Positions 23,262 through 36,395 are shown, counted from the stretch's first letter. The stretch: 64,000 bases of DNA from Branchiostoma floridae (GCF_000003815.2 NC_049986.1:22684221-22748220); one strand, 5' to 3'. A program made the numbers and translations. Notes: generated from the sequence alone by a model not told the origin.

Positions 23262-24309
23262 CAGGTTACGGCCTGATAACCCATAGGAAATGGGGGCCTC
23301 TGATTGGCCAACTCCATCTGGCTATATGATAATATTTGTTGGTTCACAATGGCACTGCTACCGTGACATACTATGTGTTTTCCGCTTGGTTAGTCGGCTA
23401 CGTTGTTTCATTCTCTCTGCGCTTCCTTCTCGCGTGTACACTTCCCGTTGTCGTTTCCTTGCGGTCGCTGTTCTGCAATTAGTACACATTAAGCGATTAA
23501 TCTTCCACAAGTCTCTTCAGTAATACATTACTTTTTCCGACATTTCACATGGGTATACATTATTCATTACTCAGAATCAAAATCGTTTGTTCTTATAATA
23601 TATCAAGGGTTTTCCCCTGCTTAGTTTACTTTTCTCGGCTTATACTACAGACTAAATGTAATTAATATTAGCTGACCTTCATATTTTAAGCATTGATAGG
23701 CTTCTCTACTAAATTGATAAGTCAATGATATTCAAAATTGTGGCAATGTGGAGACAATTTGTCGTCAGCAGCATCTGGTTTTTTTATCTCATCCCTTGGC
23801 AATGTGGTGCTGCACTCAAAACTTAGTAGTGCTTTTAGAATACACTGCAAATCATAATTGCAGTTTGTGTTGGTGGCTCCATCGGGTGAGCCCCTAGGCT
23901 GGTTTGAATAAAAAAACAACTAGCGCTGTCATATCAGTATGGTTGTTGATAAGTTTGTAGAATGTGGTAAAGAGCTTTAGGAGGATTAGGGGAATCAGCT
24001 TGAAAAAATTGCTTTGGCTTTGTCGAGTTTGACAACCACTGACCTGCTGTTGTTCTGTAGTCAGATTCCTCCGGGCCTCAGCAATCATCTTTGGTGACAT
24101 TACTTCCTGGTTTACCTTGAAAGAGATGAATGTGCCCATTGTTACAAAGTAGTGTACATTTTGTACATGTTTGATAACTTGTTCATTAAACTTTGCCGAG
24201 TTTGACAATCCCCCGAAATGCCGAGAAGGCTGTGTATGAACTGCACAATGTAAGGAGCTGTGTGGGTACACAATACGTACACAAAAGTCCGTTGAAAACC
24301 GGCGCTAAT

Positions 24310-25890
24310 CTTTGTGATCTATCAGTCTATCAAATCTTTCTGATCGCTCATAATTTTTGTAGAACGCCATACAAGAAACTAACTGCTTGGGCTTCCCGCC
24401 AACCTCTACGGCAGGCAGACCGAATCTCCTCTGTATTCTTGTGCAAGCAAAAAAGAAGTGCCAAGTTTGTGTCCAACAAATTGTACCTTATTAAAGGTTT
24501 TAGAAAGACTGCAATATCCATTCGAAGGCTTAACGAGGTCTAAAACGGCATATTTGTTCTCTATGCGACCTGTATGTTTGGTGATTTGCGCTGAAGGCGA
24601 GCCGCGGAGGGATAACAAAAGCGGTGTGTGATAACAAAAGCGGTGTGTGATGTGGGGAAGAAAAGCCGTGTCCAGACATGTAACTTTGCAGAATTTTGGG
24701 CGTTGGATGTGTTGTGTGACTTTGTTAACTCTTTGTGGCATCTATTTACCCAAGTTGCGCTGTCCAAACCCCAAAAATTTGTTGGTGGGAGTGTTGAGGT
24801 ATGTGGGGTTGCAGATTGAGCGGCTAAGTATCGCTAATTTCTGCCTTACTTGCGTTTTTTTTGCGGCCTGGTCCGTACTGGGTGGTTCGTGAGGGTGGCC
24901 GCCATGTTGTCATTGTCGAATGTTAGTTTTGTGACGTGGTTCCATCAAAGTGTGGTGATACAGCACTTTTGTTATATACAGACGCTTCTTATATACAGGC
25001 GATTTTGTGCTTATTGTGTTTGGCTGAGATAAGGCTGTTCATAAGACGTTCCCAACAGACAGATATTCACCTTTTCAGAGCGGCTTCCTGTTCTTCTGAA
25101 ACCTCGTTATCCTCGCACCTGTAAGAATAAAACTGGTTACATGACCTGTGAGGTTATCCACTAGATCAATAGCATTAGGGTTAAAACTAACGGAAATGGT
25201 CGTCCCAATATTAGCCTTTTTAATGCTCACTCGGACAGTGGGTTGTTATCCACTTGCAATTGTCTGAAACTTGTAATAATTTGTCCCAATCTCAAGGCCG
25301 GAGTTCGAAATGGCGTCCGCCATTTTTTTTTCTCGCTCGAATTGCAGTGTCTGCCATGTTAATCAATGAACAGCCGACCTGATCGTCAACTTGGCCGTTT
25401 GATGTGTTAGTGCTTAACGACTCTTGTGCAATTAGAGACGTTTTCATTTTTGTTTAGATGCGGCAGTATACTACGTTGCTCATGGTTTTCTATTTCACAA
25501 GATTCGTTTATTTTTTTGCCTCTCTGTATTCGGCCAGTCGCAGTGAAGGGCACTTTATTGGGGCCAGTTGGGACATACTGGGCCCACCCACGACCTTTCC
25601 CCACTGCTTGGATGCAGTTTGAAGTCATACCCATGACCAAGTCCTGCCAGTGACGTTTTTTTTGCCTTCTTTGTGCATGTCATGCAGTGTGTCCTCAACT
25701 TTGTTAATCAATTTTGTAATGTGCCATTTGAAGTTTTCATGCCACATATGTCTTTTTGTGAAACATGGTTTACCAGGTCATTTTGCAGTCAAATCTTCAG
25801 AGAATCCAGCCAGCTTGGGGTCAAAGTAGACAGGTTTAAATTAAACTGGTCAGACTTCGGGCTAGACAACGGTCGGAGATCAGGTGACAG
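24310..25890 (+). repeat. duplicated unit, right copy
   Basis: Same order of shared blocks as 20580-21870, with indels. One short motif (GATAACAAAAGCGGTGTGTG) is itself doubled at 24611-24650. The two copies flank the Crypton/ZMYM-like gene and the assembly gap. Confidence 0.75.
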
Positions 25891-26209
25891 GAAATGTTCG
25901 CACTGACTACCGCCTGATCGTGGAGAACTTGTCCAGTTGCTGTAGTTGGCAGGACTCGAAAGAGTACTTACGGCAAGCTAGAGAGCTTTCCAATGCTGAT
26001 GTGCACAAGCAGAACAATAATGAGGGATTGTGCTTGGCTGAGATAAAATTGTCATTAATAAAAAAAAAATGGGGCACGTACACAGAAGTCCCTGTTTAAA
26101 CTGGCTCAGATTTTAAAGTACACATCAATGCTACGAACCACTCAATACTACTGCCATTTTAATAGATAACGAACTGGTATATCCCCCTCTAGCTATCTTG
26201 ATTCTTTCT

Positions 26210-26439
26210 TTATAGGAAGGAACATCTCCCCTATGTGCTTTGAATATGTTCCCTTTGGTCCTAGAAGCGTACCCGCACTCATTATACTAGTAATCTGCCT
26301 TTTCTTCTTGGCCTTGTGCTTCAGTAATTTATGGACTGAGACCATGGCAGAAAAAGATCCGAACCTTTCGCACCAGCAAGTCTCTGAATGCAGAACGGTT
26401 GCTCAGGTGTTGAAGGAATGCCCGTCCGTCTTGCCCTAG
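26210..26439 (+). other. candidate terminal exon encoding one membrane span
   Basis: A pyrimidine tract ending TTTCTTTATAG is followed by an open frame to a TAG at 26437. The peptide has a strong hydrophobic stretch (VPALIILVICLFFLALCF) followed by a polar tail with TMAEKDPNLSHQQ. No homologue is recognised and no upstream exon is identified, so it is only a candidate. Confidence 0.25.
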
Positions 26440-27033
26440 GACAAATACCATAAGCTATATAAAATATTTGTATAATAAGGGCAATCTAATCTACGACTTG
26501 TACAATTGGTACGACACTTTGTCTATGAGTTCAAGTCTGAACAATGAACTTTACTAAACCTTCCTAGTGACACAGGAGACGCTTTCCTCCCACAGCGCAC
26601 AGTGACCCATCTACATGTGCAACACGCTTTACAAACCTACGGCTTACACACAGCGCACAGTACCCAACATTCAAATATGTATTTGAGCGGGAACGATACC
26701 TCGCTAGGATCAGAGCCTCTAGAAAGTCCAAACCAGCTAAAGAGTAGTAAAAAGGCATCGAGCAAAAGACGCTGATTGTGTGAATCCCAGCTTTAGCTAA
26801 CCATCTTGGTGAAAAAGGGAAGAGAAAAAGGAAATGAACAAAAAAAAAATAACAATGGCTTATAAAACACAGCTCTACCAGAAGATTTTCGCAACCTGAT
26901 TGATGATATGTTTACTTAACCCACATTTGTACTGCTGTATGTTTTTGTGACCTAATAAGTATAGTTTTGCAGCGCTTGAGCTGGTTCCCAGGCCCTTGTC
27001 CTGTGTACTTGCTGTACAGTCCCTACAAAAAAA

Positions 27034-27160
27034 TCAGTCACTGTGTTTCTTTGCATGGGCATGGATTCTCATGTGACGTGTTATAGAAATTATCTGAGCT
27101 GCCCTATAGTTGCACAGTTGACAGGTGAATGGTCTTACACCCGAATGGATTTTGCATTTA
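27034..27160 (-). pseudogene. C2H2 zinc-finger fragment, possible 3' terminal exon
   Basis: On the minus strand reads HSGVRPFTCQLCNYRAAQ and continues TRHMRIHAHAKKHSD before TGA at 27036-27034. The spacing C-x2-C-x12-H-x3-H is intact, with a linker-like HSGVRPF before it. A preceding finger is degraded, and a stop lies upstream with no clear acceptor. The CxYRAAQ finger type is very common in amphioxus multi-finger genes. It is either the last exon of a truncated gene or a relic. Confidence 0.6.
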
Positions 27161-27392
27161 AGTGGATACCAAGGTAAACAAAATAATGGACATATTCAAA
27201 TTTGTATCATGAATTGTCACAGATAGTTGCTGTTGCTGGAGTGAAAGGCCAGCGTCAGGAAAATAGATGAAAACAAATCTTGTTCATGTTAGAAATTGAA
27301 TCCATGCCTTCTGTATCGTTTTTCATACTACATTGAATTTGTTTCTGATAGTTGCCAAATAGCTGAACCGTTCCTCGTTGAACAATTATAGG

Positions 27393-27690
27393 GTAGTCTG
27401 AAAAGTTTGAACCAATTTCCAAGAAGTCATATTACGGATCACTCCTGGTTCTCGCGTCGCTTCAATGTTTGAACACGTTAATTTGCCTGTGCCATAGGTA
27501 TGCAATACCAGTCCTGGTTATAGATAGGTTAGTTTGTCTTGTTCTTGTTAGTATGAAAAGTTTGAATCAATTTCTGAGAAGTCATATTACTGTTCCTCGT
27601 TGAACAGTTATAGATGGGTTAGTCTGTCTTATTCTTGTTGTTCTGAAAAGTTTGAATCAATTTCTAAGAAATCATATTGCGCATCAATCT
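27393..27690 (+). repeat. three-copy local tandem repeat
   Basis: TCTGAAAAGTTTGAACCAAT or a close variant occurs at about 27395, 27549 and 27640, each followed by AAGTCATATT-like sequence. Copies 2 and 3 also share GTTCCTCGTTGAACA context. Confidence 0.7.
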
Positions 27691-27699
27691 TGGTTCTCC

Positions 27700-30040
27700 A
27701 CATTTCTCTCTTCATAATTAAAGCAACAAGTGGACATACCTGAGTCAGATCACCAACTCGACTCGGCAATTCCGGTAGACTCATCAACTCTCTCCGACTG
27801 GTAATTCTGGTAGTGCAATATCCTTTGAGACGGTGTGTACATGTATAATCGTAAAAAATTACCGCACCAGAAAATAGATGTTTGCGTGTGCGAAGTTCCC
27901 GCTGCTGGGGCCATAAATGCGCTATGCCAGTCCTGACTTTAGTAGCTATATAACTAGTATAACCACCCTTGGGATTGATACACCAGTTTTTGAGCCCATG
28001 CCCTTCATTTATTCTCCGGTTTCTTTTCATGTGTTGCAGCGTGCGTTGTTTGCAAAAGAGCACAACTCCATCTTACTTCAGTGCCTCCGCTGTAAACGCA
28101 CACATTGTACACTTAACGTAAAATTTCACACGTACGAAATACCTCAATTATTATTACAAGGCCACGTACAAGGCAACTTTTAGGACATCCACAATATATA
28201 AGGTGCGGCAAAACTACAGACAATGTGGACATATTTAAGTTTGAAAAGATTGGATGCAAATTGAAAATAATCTACATCTGTAAAATACGAAGAAGTGCGT
28301 CCACAGCAGATAGCGTTATCCATGGTATCACCACTGTACACTTCCAGCTTATTGGTATTACAGCGGTCAATTGCAAATAGGCAAAGTTATTACATAGCTG
28401 ACCATATTTATTACAAAATTCATTATATGACATTATCATGCTATCATTGTTCAAACTATCATTACAAATAATACATGCCCATTAGCAAAAGCAGTATACA
28501 TAATAGGTTTTCCTTCAATACGAATATTTGCTTTTATCCATAATATTTGTTGGTTGATCTCAGCAGGACTTGACAGCGGTTTTTATTGGTATCTTTACCA
28601 TGCATTTTTTCATTCATTAGGGGGCCTGGCGAAACATGACTACATGTTCGCCAGGTTAGAGGCTAACCCTGAAGCTGTGTGGCCAGTGTAATCTCACCAG
28701 CTACTGCACTCGTGGCTGTCTAGGAGAAACAGCACTGGTCTGTCGGACACAAGAAGTGCTGTGGGCATGACCTATAGTCTGTCGATGAACCTTTGCCCTT
28801 CTGTAACAAAGTCGCGTTTATGGCAAAACGCATCCTAGAACATATAAACCATAAGGATACCGGTAGCTCTAGTAGGATGTTTGTACAACATTGGCTCATA
28901 ATGGCTTATTGTGCTTCCTTACGAAGAATTGTTGAGTACAAGATGCAGAAAACCAATCTCCTATATTGTTCATGAGTGACAAAAATTTATTCTATGTATG
29001 GCTAAATCGCTTGCTATTTAAGTTACAGCATTGACTCTCCTGTTGATGTAAAAATGCCCACTCCTATTATATCCATATCTTGATAGTTAATAAGTTAATT
29101 TAAAAGTTTTTTGTCATGAAAAAGATGATCTGCTACGAAGCAACCTCTAGCGACCATCATTATATTACTGCAGAGACCTTCTTTCCCATCAAAACGCGAC
29201 AGCACGCGGTACTGTCAAGTCAAAGCCTTTATTTAATCTCGATGGCTTGTTCGGCCGTTATGGCCGTTTGAAAGTTCGAGAAGATCTAGGGGCCGAGGTC
29301 AAGAATCAAAATATTTTTCAGTACTAGTTAACAACAATGCAGTAATTAAATGGTGAACAAAGCTTAATACATTCTGTCTTGTATTGTTCAAGTGCTTAAT
29401 CAATGTCCATAATTATACCTGTTCCATGAATATCTGGGAAGTCTTGTAGTCTTCCACTGACTACCATGGATCAGAATATGACAGAAATCGGCAGTACGTT
29501 TCTAACTTCATAAGTTCATTCAACTGTGTCCTGGTTTCAAGTTTACCGTGTCTTCTACGCTTTTCCTCTCTCAGCGTCACTTCCCTAAGTAGCTAAAATT
29601 GGCCGCCGTGTCACATAACACGTGTGGCAGGAAATATAAGTATTGACACACTAGACGGGACACCCAGGCAGCGAGATGGGATATGTAATGAAGAATTGAA
29701 CTTGTCCTGCGTCTCACATTGCACCGTTTTCCCGCCACGTTCGCACGAGTGACGCTATATTCCATTACCCGGTGCCGCTGTTGTTAGAGATGGGATGTCA
29801 GCACTGACTGGGTGGGCTAAGTAGTTGAGAAATGACTACACGGGGCGAATTCACGGCAGGTAGACCTGGGTCTAATTTTCACGGGAGTGTGCAAAGGGAA
29901 ATAGGTATCATCCTTAACTTAAAGGGTGTTTTCGTAGCTCAAGAAGAGCATATTTTATTTTCGTCACCTTCACATTTAAATCCGCCTGTTTACGATTGGC
30001 AAATAAAAAAAGACAACCGGAAGGCCAGCAAGAGACCTAT
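27700..30040. other. intergenic stretch without a recognisable gene
   Basis: Scattered short ORFs only. No splice-supported exon, domain or strong repeat found by eye. Confidence 0.4.
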
Positions 30041-30048
30041 CAATATTG

Positions 30049-30240
30049 CTAAGGAATTGAGTCATTGTACTGTCTAACCGCTGCGTGGACGAAAGACCTT
30101 CTGAGTCGTTCGGTTCTGGCCTTTGGCACAGAGGACAAGTTCTGGTTCCTCAGCTGCCTGCCTGAGGCTTTCGCTCGTTGCGGAGGGAAGCCATATGGGG
30201 GATGATGCCTGGAGTGTGACGTCTCCTCTTTATACCTCTT
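30049..30240 (-). mobile_element. LINE ORF2 C-terminal fragment
   Basis: The minus-strand peptide contains KARTERLRRSFVHAAVRQYN, the pattern (R-T-x-R/K-x-x-x-S-F-x-x-x-A-x-x-x-x-N) found just before the end of many non-LTR retrotransposon reverse transcriptases. Nothing upstream is preserved. Truncated relic. Confidence 0.55.
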
Positions 30241-30342
30241 GTCCATCTGTTTCCATCGGTGACTTTACCGACAGGTGATTCATTATATTAGAAAAAAAAA
30301 CAACAACTGAAGGCTATAAGAATGTAGGTTGTCCAAGAGACT

Positions 30343-30692
30343 CGGTACCTTTTGCCTGTTGTCAAGGTACTGACGTTGCCTGGTGGCCTATCAGAGATGC
30401 AAGAGTTATGTTAGGCCTGGAGAAATGAAAGTTGTGTTCTAATTACGGTCCTGAGGGGAAAAATGGTTGGTAGGTCTGTAACTGCATGAGATTAAGATAA
30501 ACTCTTGTAAGTACTTGTCCAGTCAAGTCACTCACTACCTTCTGTCTGTTTTCAATGTACACACGTTGCCTGGTAACCTACCAGAGATACAAGAGTTATG
30601 TTAGGCCTGGTGAAGTAAAGTTGTGTTTCTGATAACTGTCCTGAAAAAAATGGGTTCAACAGGTCTCACTCAGTAAGTGCATGAGAATAAGG
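30343..30692 (+). repeat. two-copy tandem duplication, about 185-bp offset
   Basis: CAAGAGTTATGTTAGGCCTG plus flanking sequence occurs at about 30400 and 30589, with GTTGCCTGGTGGCCTA-type context before each. Confidence 0.75.
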
Positions 30693-30937
30693 TGTGTGTT
30701 TGGCCATATCAATCATCTGCACTGTACAACACTTGTACACTGGCCACTCGGGGTTTTAATCTCCTAGGCCACGGTATAACCCGGATAGTTTTATCTTAGT
30801 GGCACAATAATCTCAAACTCATTCCACGAGCGCCCCAAATGATAAATGTTTATCTTATCCCTTTCAATCTAATTCTTTATGTTAAAAAGACTATGAAGGT
30901 AATGTGCATGTCAATTTGCAAATATGCCAACATAACA

Positions 30938-31160
30938 TGAAAAATACACGAATGCACAATAGGTTATTGCACCTTGACTTCAACCTTTGCTGTTAAAATT
31001 TGTTTGGTTAGTTTTGCATCGAAGTATCCAAGCAGAATATGAAAATAATTTAAAATTTGTACGTGATCCAGCAAAATGGGTATGTATAAACATGTTGGAT
31101 CGGTTTTACAAGTACACAAACAGAATATGAAAATACACGAATGCACAAAAGAAACTTGGT
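30938..31160 (+). repeat. two-copy repeat, about 187-bp offset
   Basis: AAAATACACGAATGCACAA followed by a diverged CTTCAACCT(T/C)TGC segment occurs at about 30942 and 31129. Confidence 0.65.
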
Positions 31161-31924
31161 ACTAGACTTCAGCCTCTGCCATGCTAGTTCTTACATTATG
31201 GCCCAGCACGCCACAACGGGTACAGTGTTGAAGTCAATCAACTGTGCTTTGATCAACAGGGCATTAGAAGTATAGAGCCAGTGGTTCAAAAGCACGTCAC
31301 AAATTATATTGTATGTGTTACCTTTCCTTGCGTGGCCCTTGTTGAAGTTGAAAAATCTATTTATCTTAACTATAGAGCGTCCCAATTGCACCTGAAGGCT
31401 TTTCAATACGTTCCTGCACGTGTTCAATAATTTTGTGCAAATGATTAGTACAAAAATGAGTGCGCATGTTAATCGCAATTTCTACTGCTATAGCCTTGTA
31501 CTGCTTTACTCAGGAATGTCATCAATTTCTTTGGACATATGAAACCGACATCGCCTAACCAGATACAACAGAATGCGCCAACCATATATAAGAAAAGTCA
31601 AATGCAGAGTTTAGCATTCGGCGATGTATCACATACATACATGTATGCATTATCATCGAATACATCTTATGGTTGTTATGTCAGCTCCCCACTCTCGCCA
31701 CACTTTCTTATAGAGTTATTTTTACGTCCGGTGTTGCTACAGTCAAACTTGTTAAAGAATACCAATTTCGGGACCAGTGTAACGTGGTCTTTTAGACAAG
31801 TGGTCTTCTCATACAAAGGAAGTAAAAACGGCTAGATAGGGCAGACAATGATTTCCGTTAACGGTCTTTAATTCCACATACGGTATTACCTGCACATTTG
31901 TACAAGATAAAGAATCACGTTCCT

Positions 31925-33080
31925 ACATCATTTACATCCCTGGTCAACCATGTCTAGTTTTACATAAATTGTATTTGGATTACATTCATCATTTAGTCTG
32001 GAAAAATATACAATTTTCCAGTATGATAAAGGTCAACCATGTCTACTGTCATTTGCACTGGAAAAACATAAACCCAACTGTTTCTGGTCGCAAGGGTCGA
32101 GCTATCAGGGGAATTCTGCAACTCCGCAGAGCGAGTGCGGGACGTCCCTATGTCGTTTCTGGGAAGGAAAATTATTGGAATTTTTCTTTTAGTAAGTTTA
32201 TTTTAGTAAAACATTCTTTTAAGTATTTGTTATAATGATACCTCTTACAAACAAAATGCTGATAATGAATGAACGAGTGACTTATTGAATATAATGAATA
32301 AAATGAATCTGCTTGGCGGTTGAAAGTTGTACAAAAGCGAAATACGTGTGAAATTATAAACTTACCTTCTTTAACCATCAGTTCCCCTTCCATTTTTCTG
32401 TTAGAGTAGCTGAAGAAGACGTGTTCCATCGGTAGTGCTGACCGATTTTCCAGCTGCTTCATTGGTATGGCGTACGGATGCTCGCCGCTCACATTTTTTT
32501 TATGAATGCTGTTTGAGGCGTATTATAGAAGTATAGAGCAACATCAATGTGGAATCGGCTACCTATAGCACTACAGTCCGCCCTATCTTCAAGGTCCTTC
32601 AAAACTGGTCTCTGTGACCTGGTCTCCTGTATGGAAAAATGATCTTGGCTGCTCCATAACTTGCGTATTGTGTATATATCATGACTGTTTTTAACTATGT
32701 TTGTAAATATTGTCCACTGTATGTGTTATCTGTGTATATGTATGAAGTCCAGGAAGATAGTGGCGTGCCCTAGGGCACGTCACTAATGGATTTTCGAATA
32801 AAGTTTCAAGTATTCCGTGCAGATCGTATCATCGTTAATGTTACTTTTGCTAAAAAGGGGGGCTTTGTACCAGTACTGTACCATAGGAATCGATTTGGTA
32901 CAGGTTTTAACAGTCAGGTTTAGGGTTAGGTTATATGAAATTAGTCATTCGGTCAAAAGCGTCTTGTCACTTAAGATTTACAAGATTTACTCGCCAATAG
33001 CAGTCTGGTTCCAAACAGTACTTAGCATGTCATCTGCCTGATCAAACACATTCAACAGCTCCCCCTTCGCCCTTCTTCGG
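31925..33080 (-). repeat. paralogous block, copy 1 (with LINE insertion)
   Basis: Collinear with 44565-45395. Shared blocks are CATCCCTGGTCAACCATGTC, GCGAGTGCGGGACGTCCC and a minus-strand copy of the penultimate exon of the cassette family (32370-32492: ENRSALPMEHVFF, then GELMVKE and a GT donor). The copy is longer because of the insertion at 32524-32813. Confidence 0.8.
32524..32813 (+). mobile_element. 5'-truncated LINE 3' end inserted in the paralogous block
   Basis: The plus-strand frame 32538-32642 reads ATSMWNRLPIALQSA, then SFKTGLCDLV and stops. This WNxLP...FK pattern is the C-terminal tail of CR1/L2-like reverse transcriptases. A 3' UTR with AATAAA at about 32798 follows. The empty counterpart at 45144 defines the borders, with TAT on both sides as a possible short target duplication. 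Confidence 0.7.
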
Positions 33081-33532
33081 CACATAAAATCTTTATTATT
33101 ATTATTCATTTGAAGTATAAAAACCCATAGGCACACAAAATATCCCACATGCATATACATTAAAAACAGCTATCTGAACAATAGGTCATAGCAGTTGCGG
33201 CAAAAAAAGTGTTTCTGTAGTACATGTCTCACAAGTCAACAAGTGCCTTATAATAGAGGAGGCCATTAATCTTTGTAAGAAAGAATACCAAACCCTCCTT
33301 CGTCTTGATTCAAAAGTGTCAGTCGAATGGTACACAAACATTGCACTGGCGCTACACCGTCGTGGCAAATTCATAATAGTCGGTTACTTTTATGTCCTTC
33401 ATGAGGTTTACAAGACAGGCCAGGTTGGGAACTTTACTAGCACTACCGTCAACCTAGTCTTCCTCGTCCGAGGCGTCCTTGTCACCACTCTTCTGCAGTT
33501 CCTGCATGCATCAGGATAGTCGCATCTTTCTC

Positions 33533-35110
33533 CTAGTCTCCGGCCTCTGTCTCGTTAGTCGCCAGATCCTGGTTGATGTCTGCTAGTTCCTGGAAGTTGC
33601 AGCCGAACAGCTCTTGGGCGAGCTGCTCCATCCCAGTATCGTGAACCCGGCCATACTGATGCTCTGCGCTGGCTGACTCATAAGTGTCTGCTACAAAAAT
33701 ATGTATAAAAGAGACAAAAATAAGAAGAAAATAAAACACTGACCACAGCAAGTATTTGAACAGTTGTGTCACGCTACTAGACTGCTGGAAGTCATTGCTG
33801 CCCTAATAGAGAGCACTTTAGCTTCCTGGCAAACTTGAGGCATGTTGAGGTCCATTCTTCTTTCTTGAAGTTTTATTGTTCAGAAGTGTGGTTTCATAAT
33901 CAATCGCGGAACGCAAAACGTTGATGATAAAATGAAGAACGAGTAATTAGTTGGTTCATATGAATTGAATTGATCTACTAGGCGGTTCAAAATGGTACAA
34001 AAGTGAAATATGTATAAAATTATCAAAGAACTTACTTTCTTCAACCATCAGCTCCCCTTCGATTTTTCTGTTCGAGTAGGTGAACACGACGTGTTCCATC
34101 GGCGGTACTATAGTTAGTGCTGACCGATTTTCCAGCTGCTTCATCTGTATGACGTACGGATATTCGCCGGTCACATGAATCATTGCGTACATCTCACTAG
34201 CGTTCTGGAAAGTAGTTTGGAGTCTTCTTTATTTCAGACAAGGTCCATGGAAAACCGTATGAAGCTACTTTATGAAGTCTTTCATCTTTCACAAATTTAA
34301 ACAAAGGGTTCACAAATTTAAACAAAGGGTACACAAAAATCTGGGGCGTGCCCCAGCCAGACCCCCTTGTGCCCTATCCTAGAATAATTGTAATGGCATA
34401 ACGACATAACAAAAATAATAAAGTACTGGTTTTGATGAAGCGATCAAGATTTCGCTCCGTGAAACGCCTGCACGGAAAATACTACAACGTTGCGCTTCAC
34501 TACTTTGACTCATGCAAACTTTCTTCATTGTGAAAAAACGCCAAAGTGGGGGAGTCATTTTCATCTCCATTTTCATGCATTCAAATAATGGTACCGTTTA
34601 GAACGGACCGAGTTGTTTTTTTTGTTCTTCATATATCGTATCCTCTTTTCCATCGTGCATAAAAGAAGATTTGATTTCACAGAAAGAAAGTCTGATTGCC
34701 TTGTCAGGAAAGGCTTTGTTTGCCTTTTTCTTTATGCACAGACACATCACCCATACCATCCGCTTCATCCTTAATCAATGTGTGTTAGAAGGTTCATCGA
34801 AATTTAGTCCCATTTCCTCTAATCCGCTTACAATATCTTCATCAAGTTTTCCCAGTGTCTTTGATATGTGAAAACATAACCCTCTTCGTTTTCGGATACA
34901 TTACATCTAGGCACGTTCCGACCTTAGGCTAGTACCTGCAACAACAGGGCCCGCCTCCTATACCCCCAGAGCTACTATCCGCTGGTTTAGAACATCTAGC
35001 TGCTGTGTTAATTCTGTCCCTTTTGCAAAGAAGTAGGGCTTCGTACCAGTACCATGAGAATCTATTTGGTACAGGGTACTGTTAGGGTTGGTTTATATGG
35101 CCCAAGGCTG
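33533..35110 (+). repeat. segmental duplication, copy 1 (about 1.6 kb)
   Basis: Nearly base-for-base equal to 40230-41840, 6.7 kb away, including introns and the shared TGA of the upstream exon. The few differences include a short CTA/ATCACTACTTT indel. Introns as similar as exons point to a recent duplication or gene conversion. Confidence 0.85.
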
Positions 35111-36395
35111 TCATTATCAACTTAAACTATTTAAATTTACTCACCATCAACATCGCCACTTGCAGAAGAAGGGTGGCCACCTGGTCCTGAAGCCCGCCAA
35201 CCTGGCCCTGCAGACCACCCACCTGTCCCTCAAGAGCACCCACTTGCTGGCGTAGCGCAGCAATTTCCTGATCTTTTCGCTGTAAACACAATATGTAATT
35301 GTTGTTACTTATGTAAAGCTTCATACCCGTACTATGTACTTAGACTTCAGAGGTACTGTACCATGAAAATCGGTTTGCCCCAATTGATGAGTGTTGAAAA
35401 GTAATATGAAATTCGTCATTCAGTCTGTCATTATCAACTTAAACTTTATAGATTTACTCACCAAGAGCATAGTAACCTGAAGCATCAGTGTGGCCACCTG
35501 TCCCTCCAATCCACCCACCCGCTGGTTCTGATCTTTACGCTGTAAGCATAATTTGTTAGTGTTACTATTACTGAGAAGTAGAGCTTTGTACTGTATCGTG
35601 AAAATCGATTTGGCACAGGTTAGCATTGGGTTCAATGAAAATAGTCTTCGGCCAATCGTCTTGTCTGTAATTATCAACTTAAACTTAGACTTACCACCTG
35701 CAACAGCAGGGCCGCTACCTGCCCCTCCAGTACATTTCCCCGTAGAGATTTTCATTAACATGGCCACCTGCAGGATCAGTGTGGCGACCTGCCCCTCCAA
35801 GGCTCCCACCATCTGCTGCAGATCTCCAATCTCCTGGTCTTTGCGCTGTAAAAACACAGTAACTACGTTAATGTTGTTACTTTTGCCAAGAAGTAGTGCT
35901 TCGTACCAATAATGTGTACTGTTTACCGTAACTGTCCCATGAACATCGATTTGGTACAGGTTAGCGGTGGTTTATATGAAAATAGTTATTCGGTGAAGCG
36001 CCTTGTCTCTCGAATTTATTATCAACTTAAACTTGATAGACTTACTCACCATCAACATCGCCACTTGCAGCATCAGGGTGGCCACTTGACCCTCTAGTGC
36101 ACCCACGTGCTTGTTGAGACTTGTTGTCTTTCTGCTGTAGGAACACTATGTTAATGTTTACTTAAGCTAAGAAGTAGGGCTTCCTACCGGTACTGTACCA
36201 TGGGAATCGATTTGGTACAGGTTACTGTCAGGGTCAGGGTTAGGTTTTTACTTTTAGTCATTCGGTTCAAAGGCGTCTTGTCACTTAAAATTTACTAGAT
36301 TTACTCACGAATAACATTCCTATCTGCAGCATCAGCCACCTGTCCCTCGAGGGCCCATACCGACTGGTTTAGCCAGCTATCTGCTGGTCTCTGCG
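33533..36395 (-). pseudogene. cassette gene family, block A (decayed copy)
   Basis: Minus-strand exons in order: coiled-coil cassettes 36395-36309 (frame lost, stop), 36134-36050 (85 nt, frame lost), 35845-35695 (fused, 151 nt), 35539-35462 (RKDQNQRVGGLEGQVATL), 35279-35145 (RKDQEIAALRQQVGALEGQV with three extra heptads). Next comes a degenerate exon near 34960 and an exon starting at 34858 (TLGKLDEDIVSGLEEMG) with an in-frame TGA at 34775-34777. The penultimate exon 34204-34036 contains GEYPYVIQMKQLENRSAL and YSNRKIEGELMVEE. The last exon, 33690-33533, contains LFGCNFQELADINQDLATNE and ends early at GAC-TAG where block B has GAC-TGG. Function unknown; the protein would be largely coiled coil. 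Confidence 0.65.
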
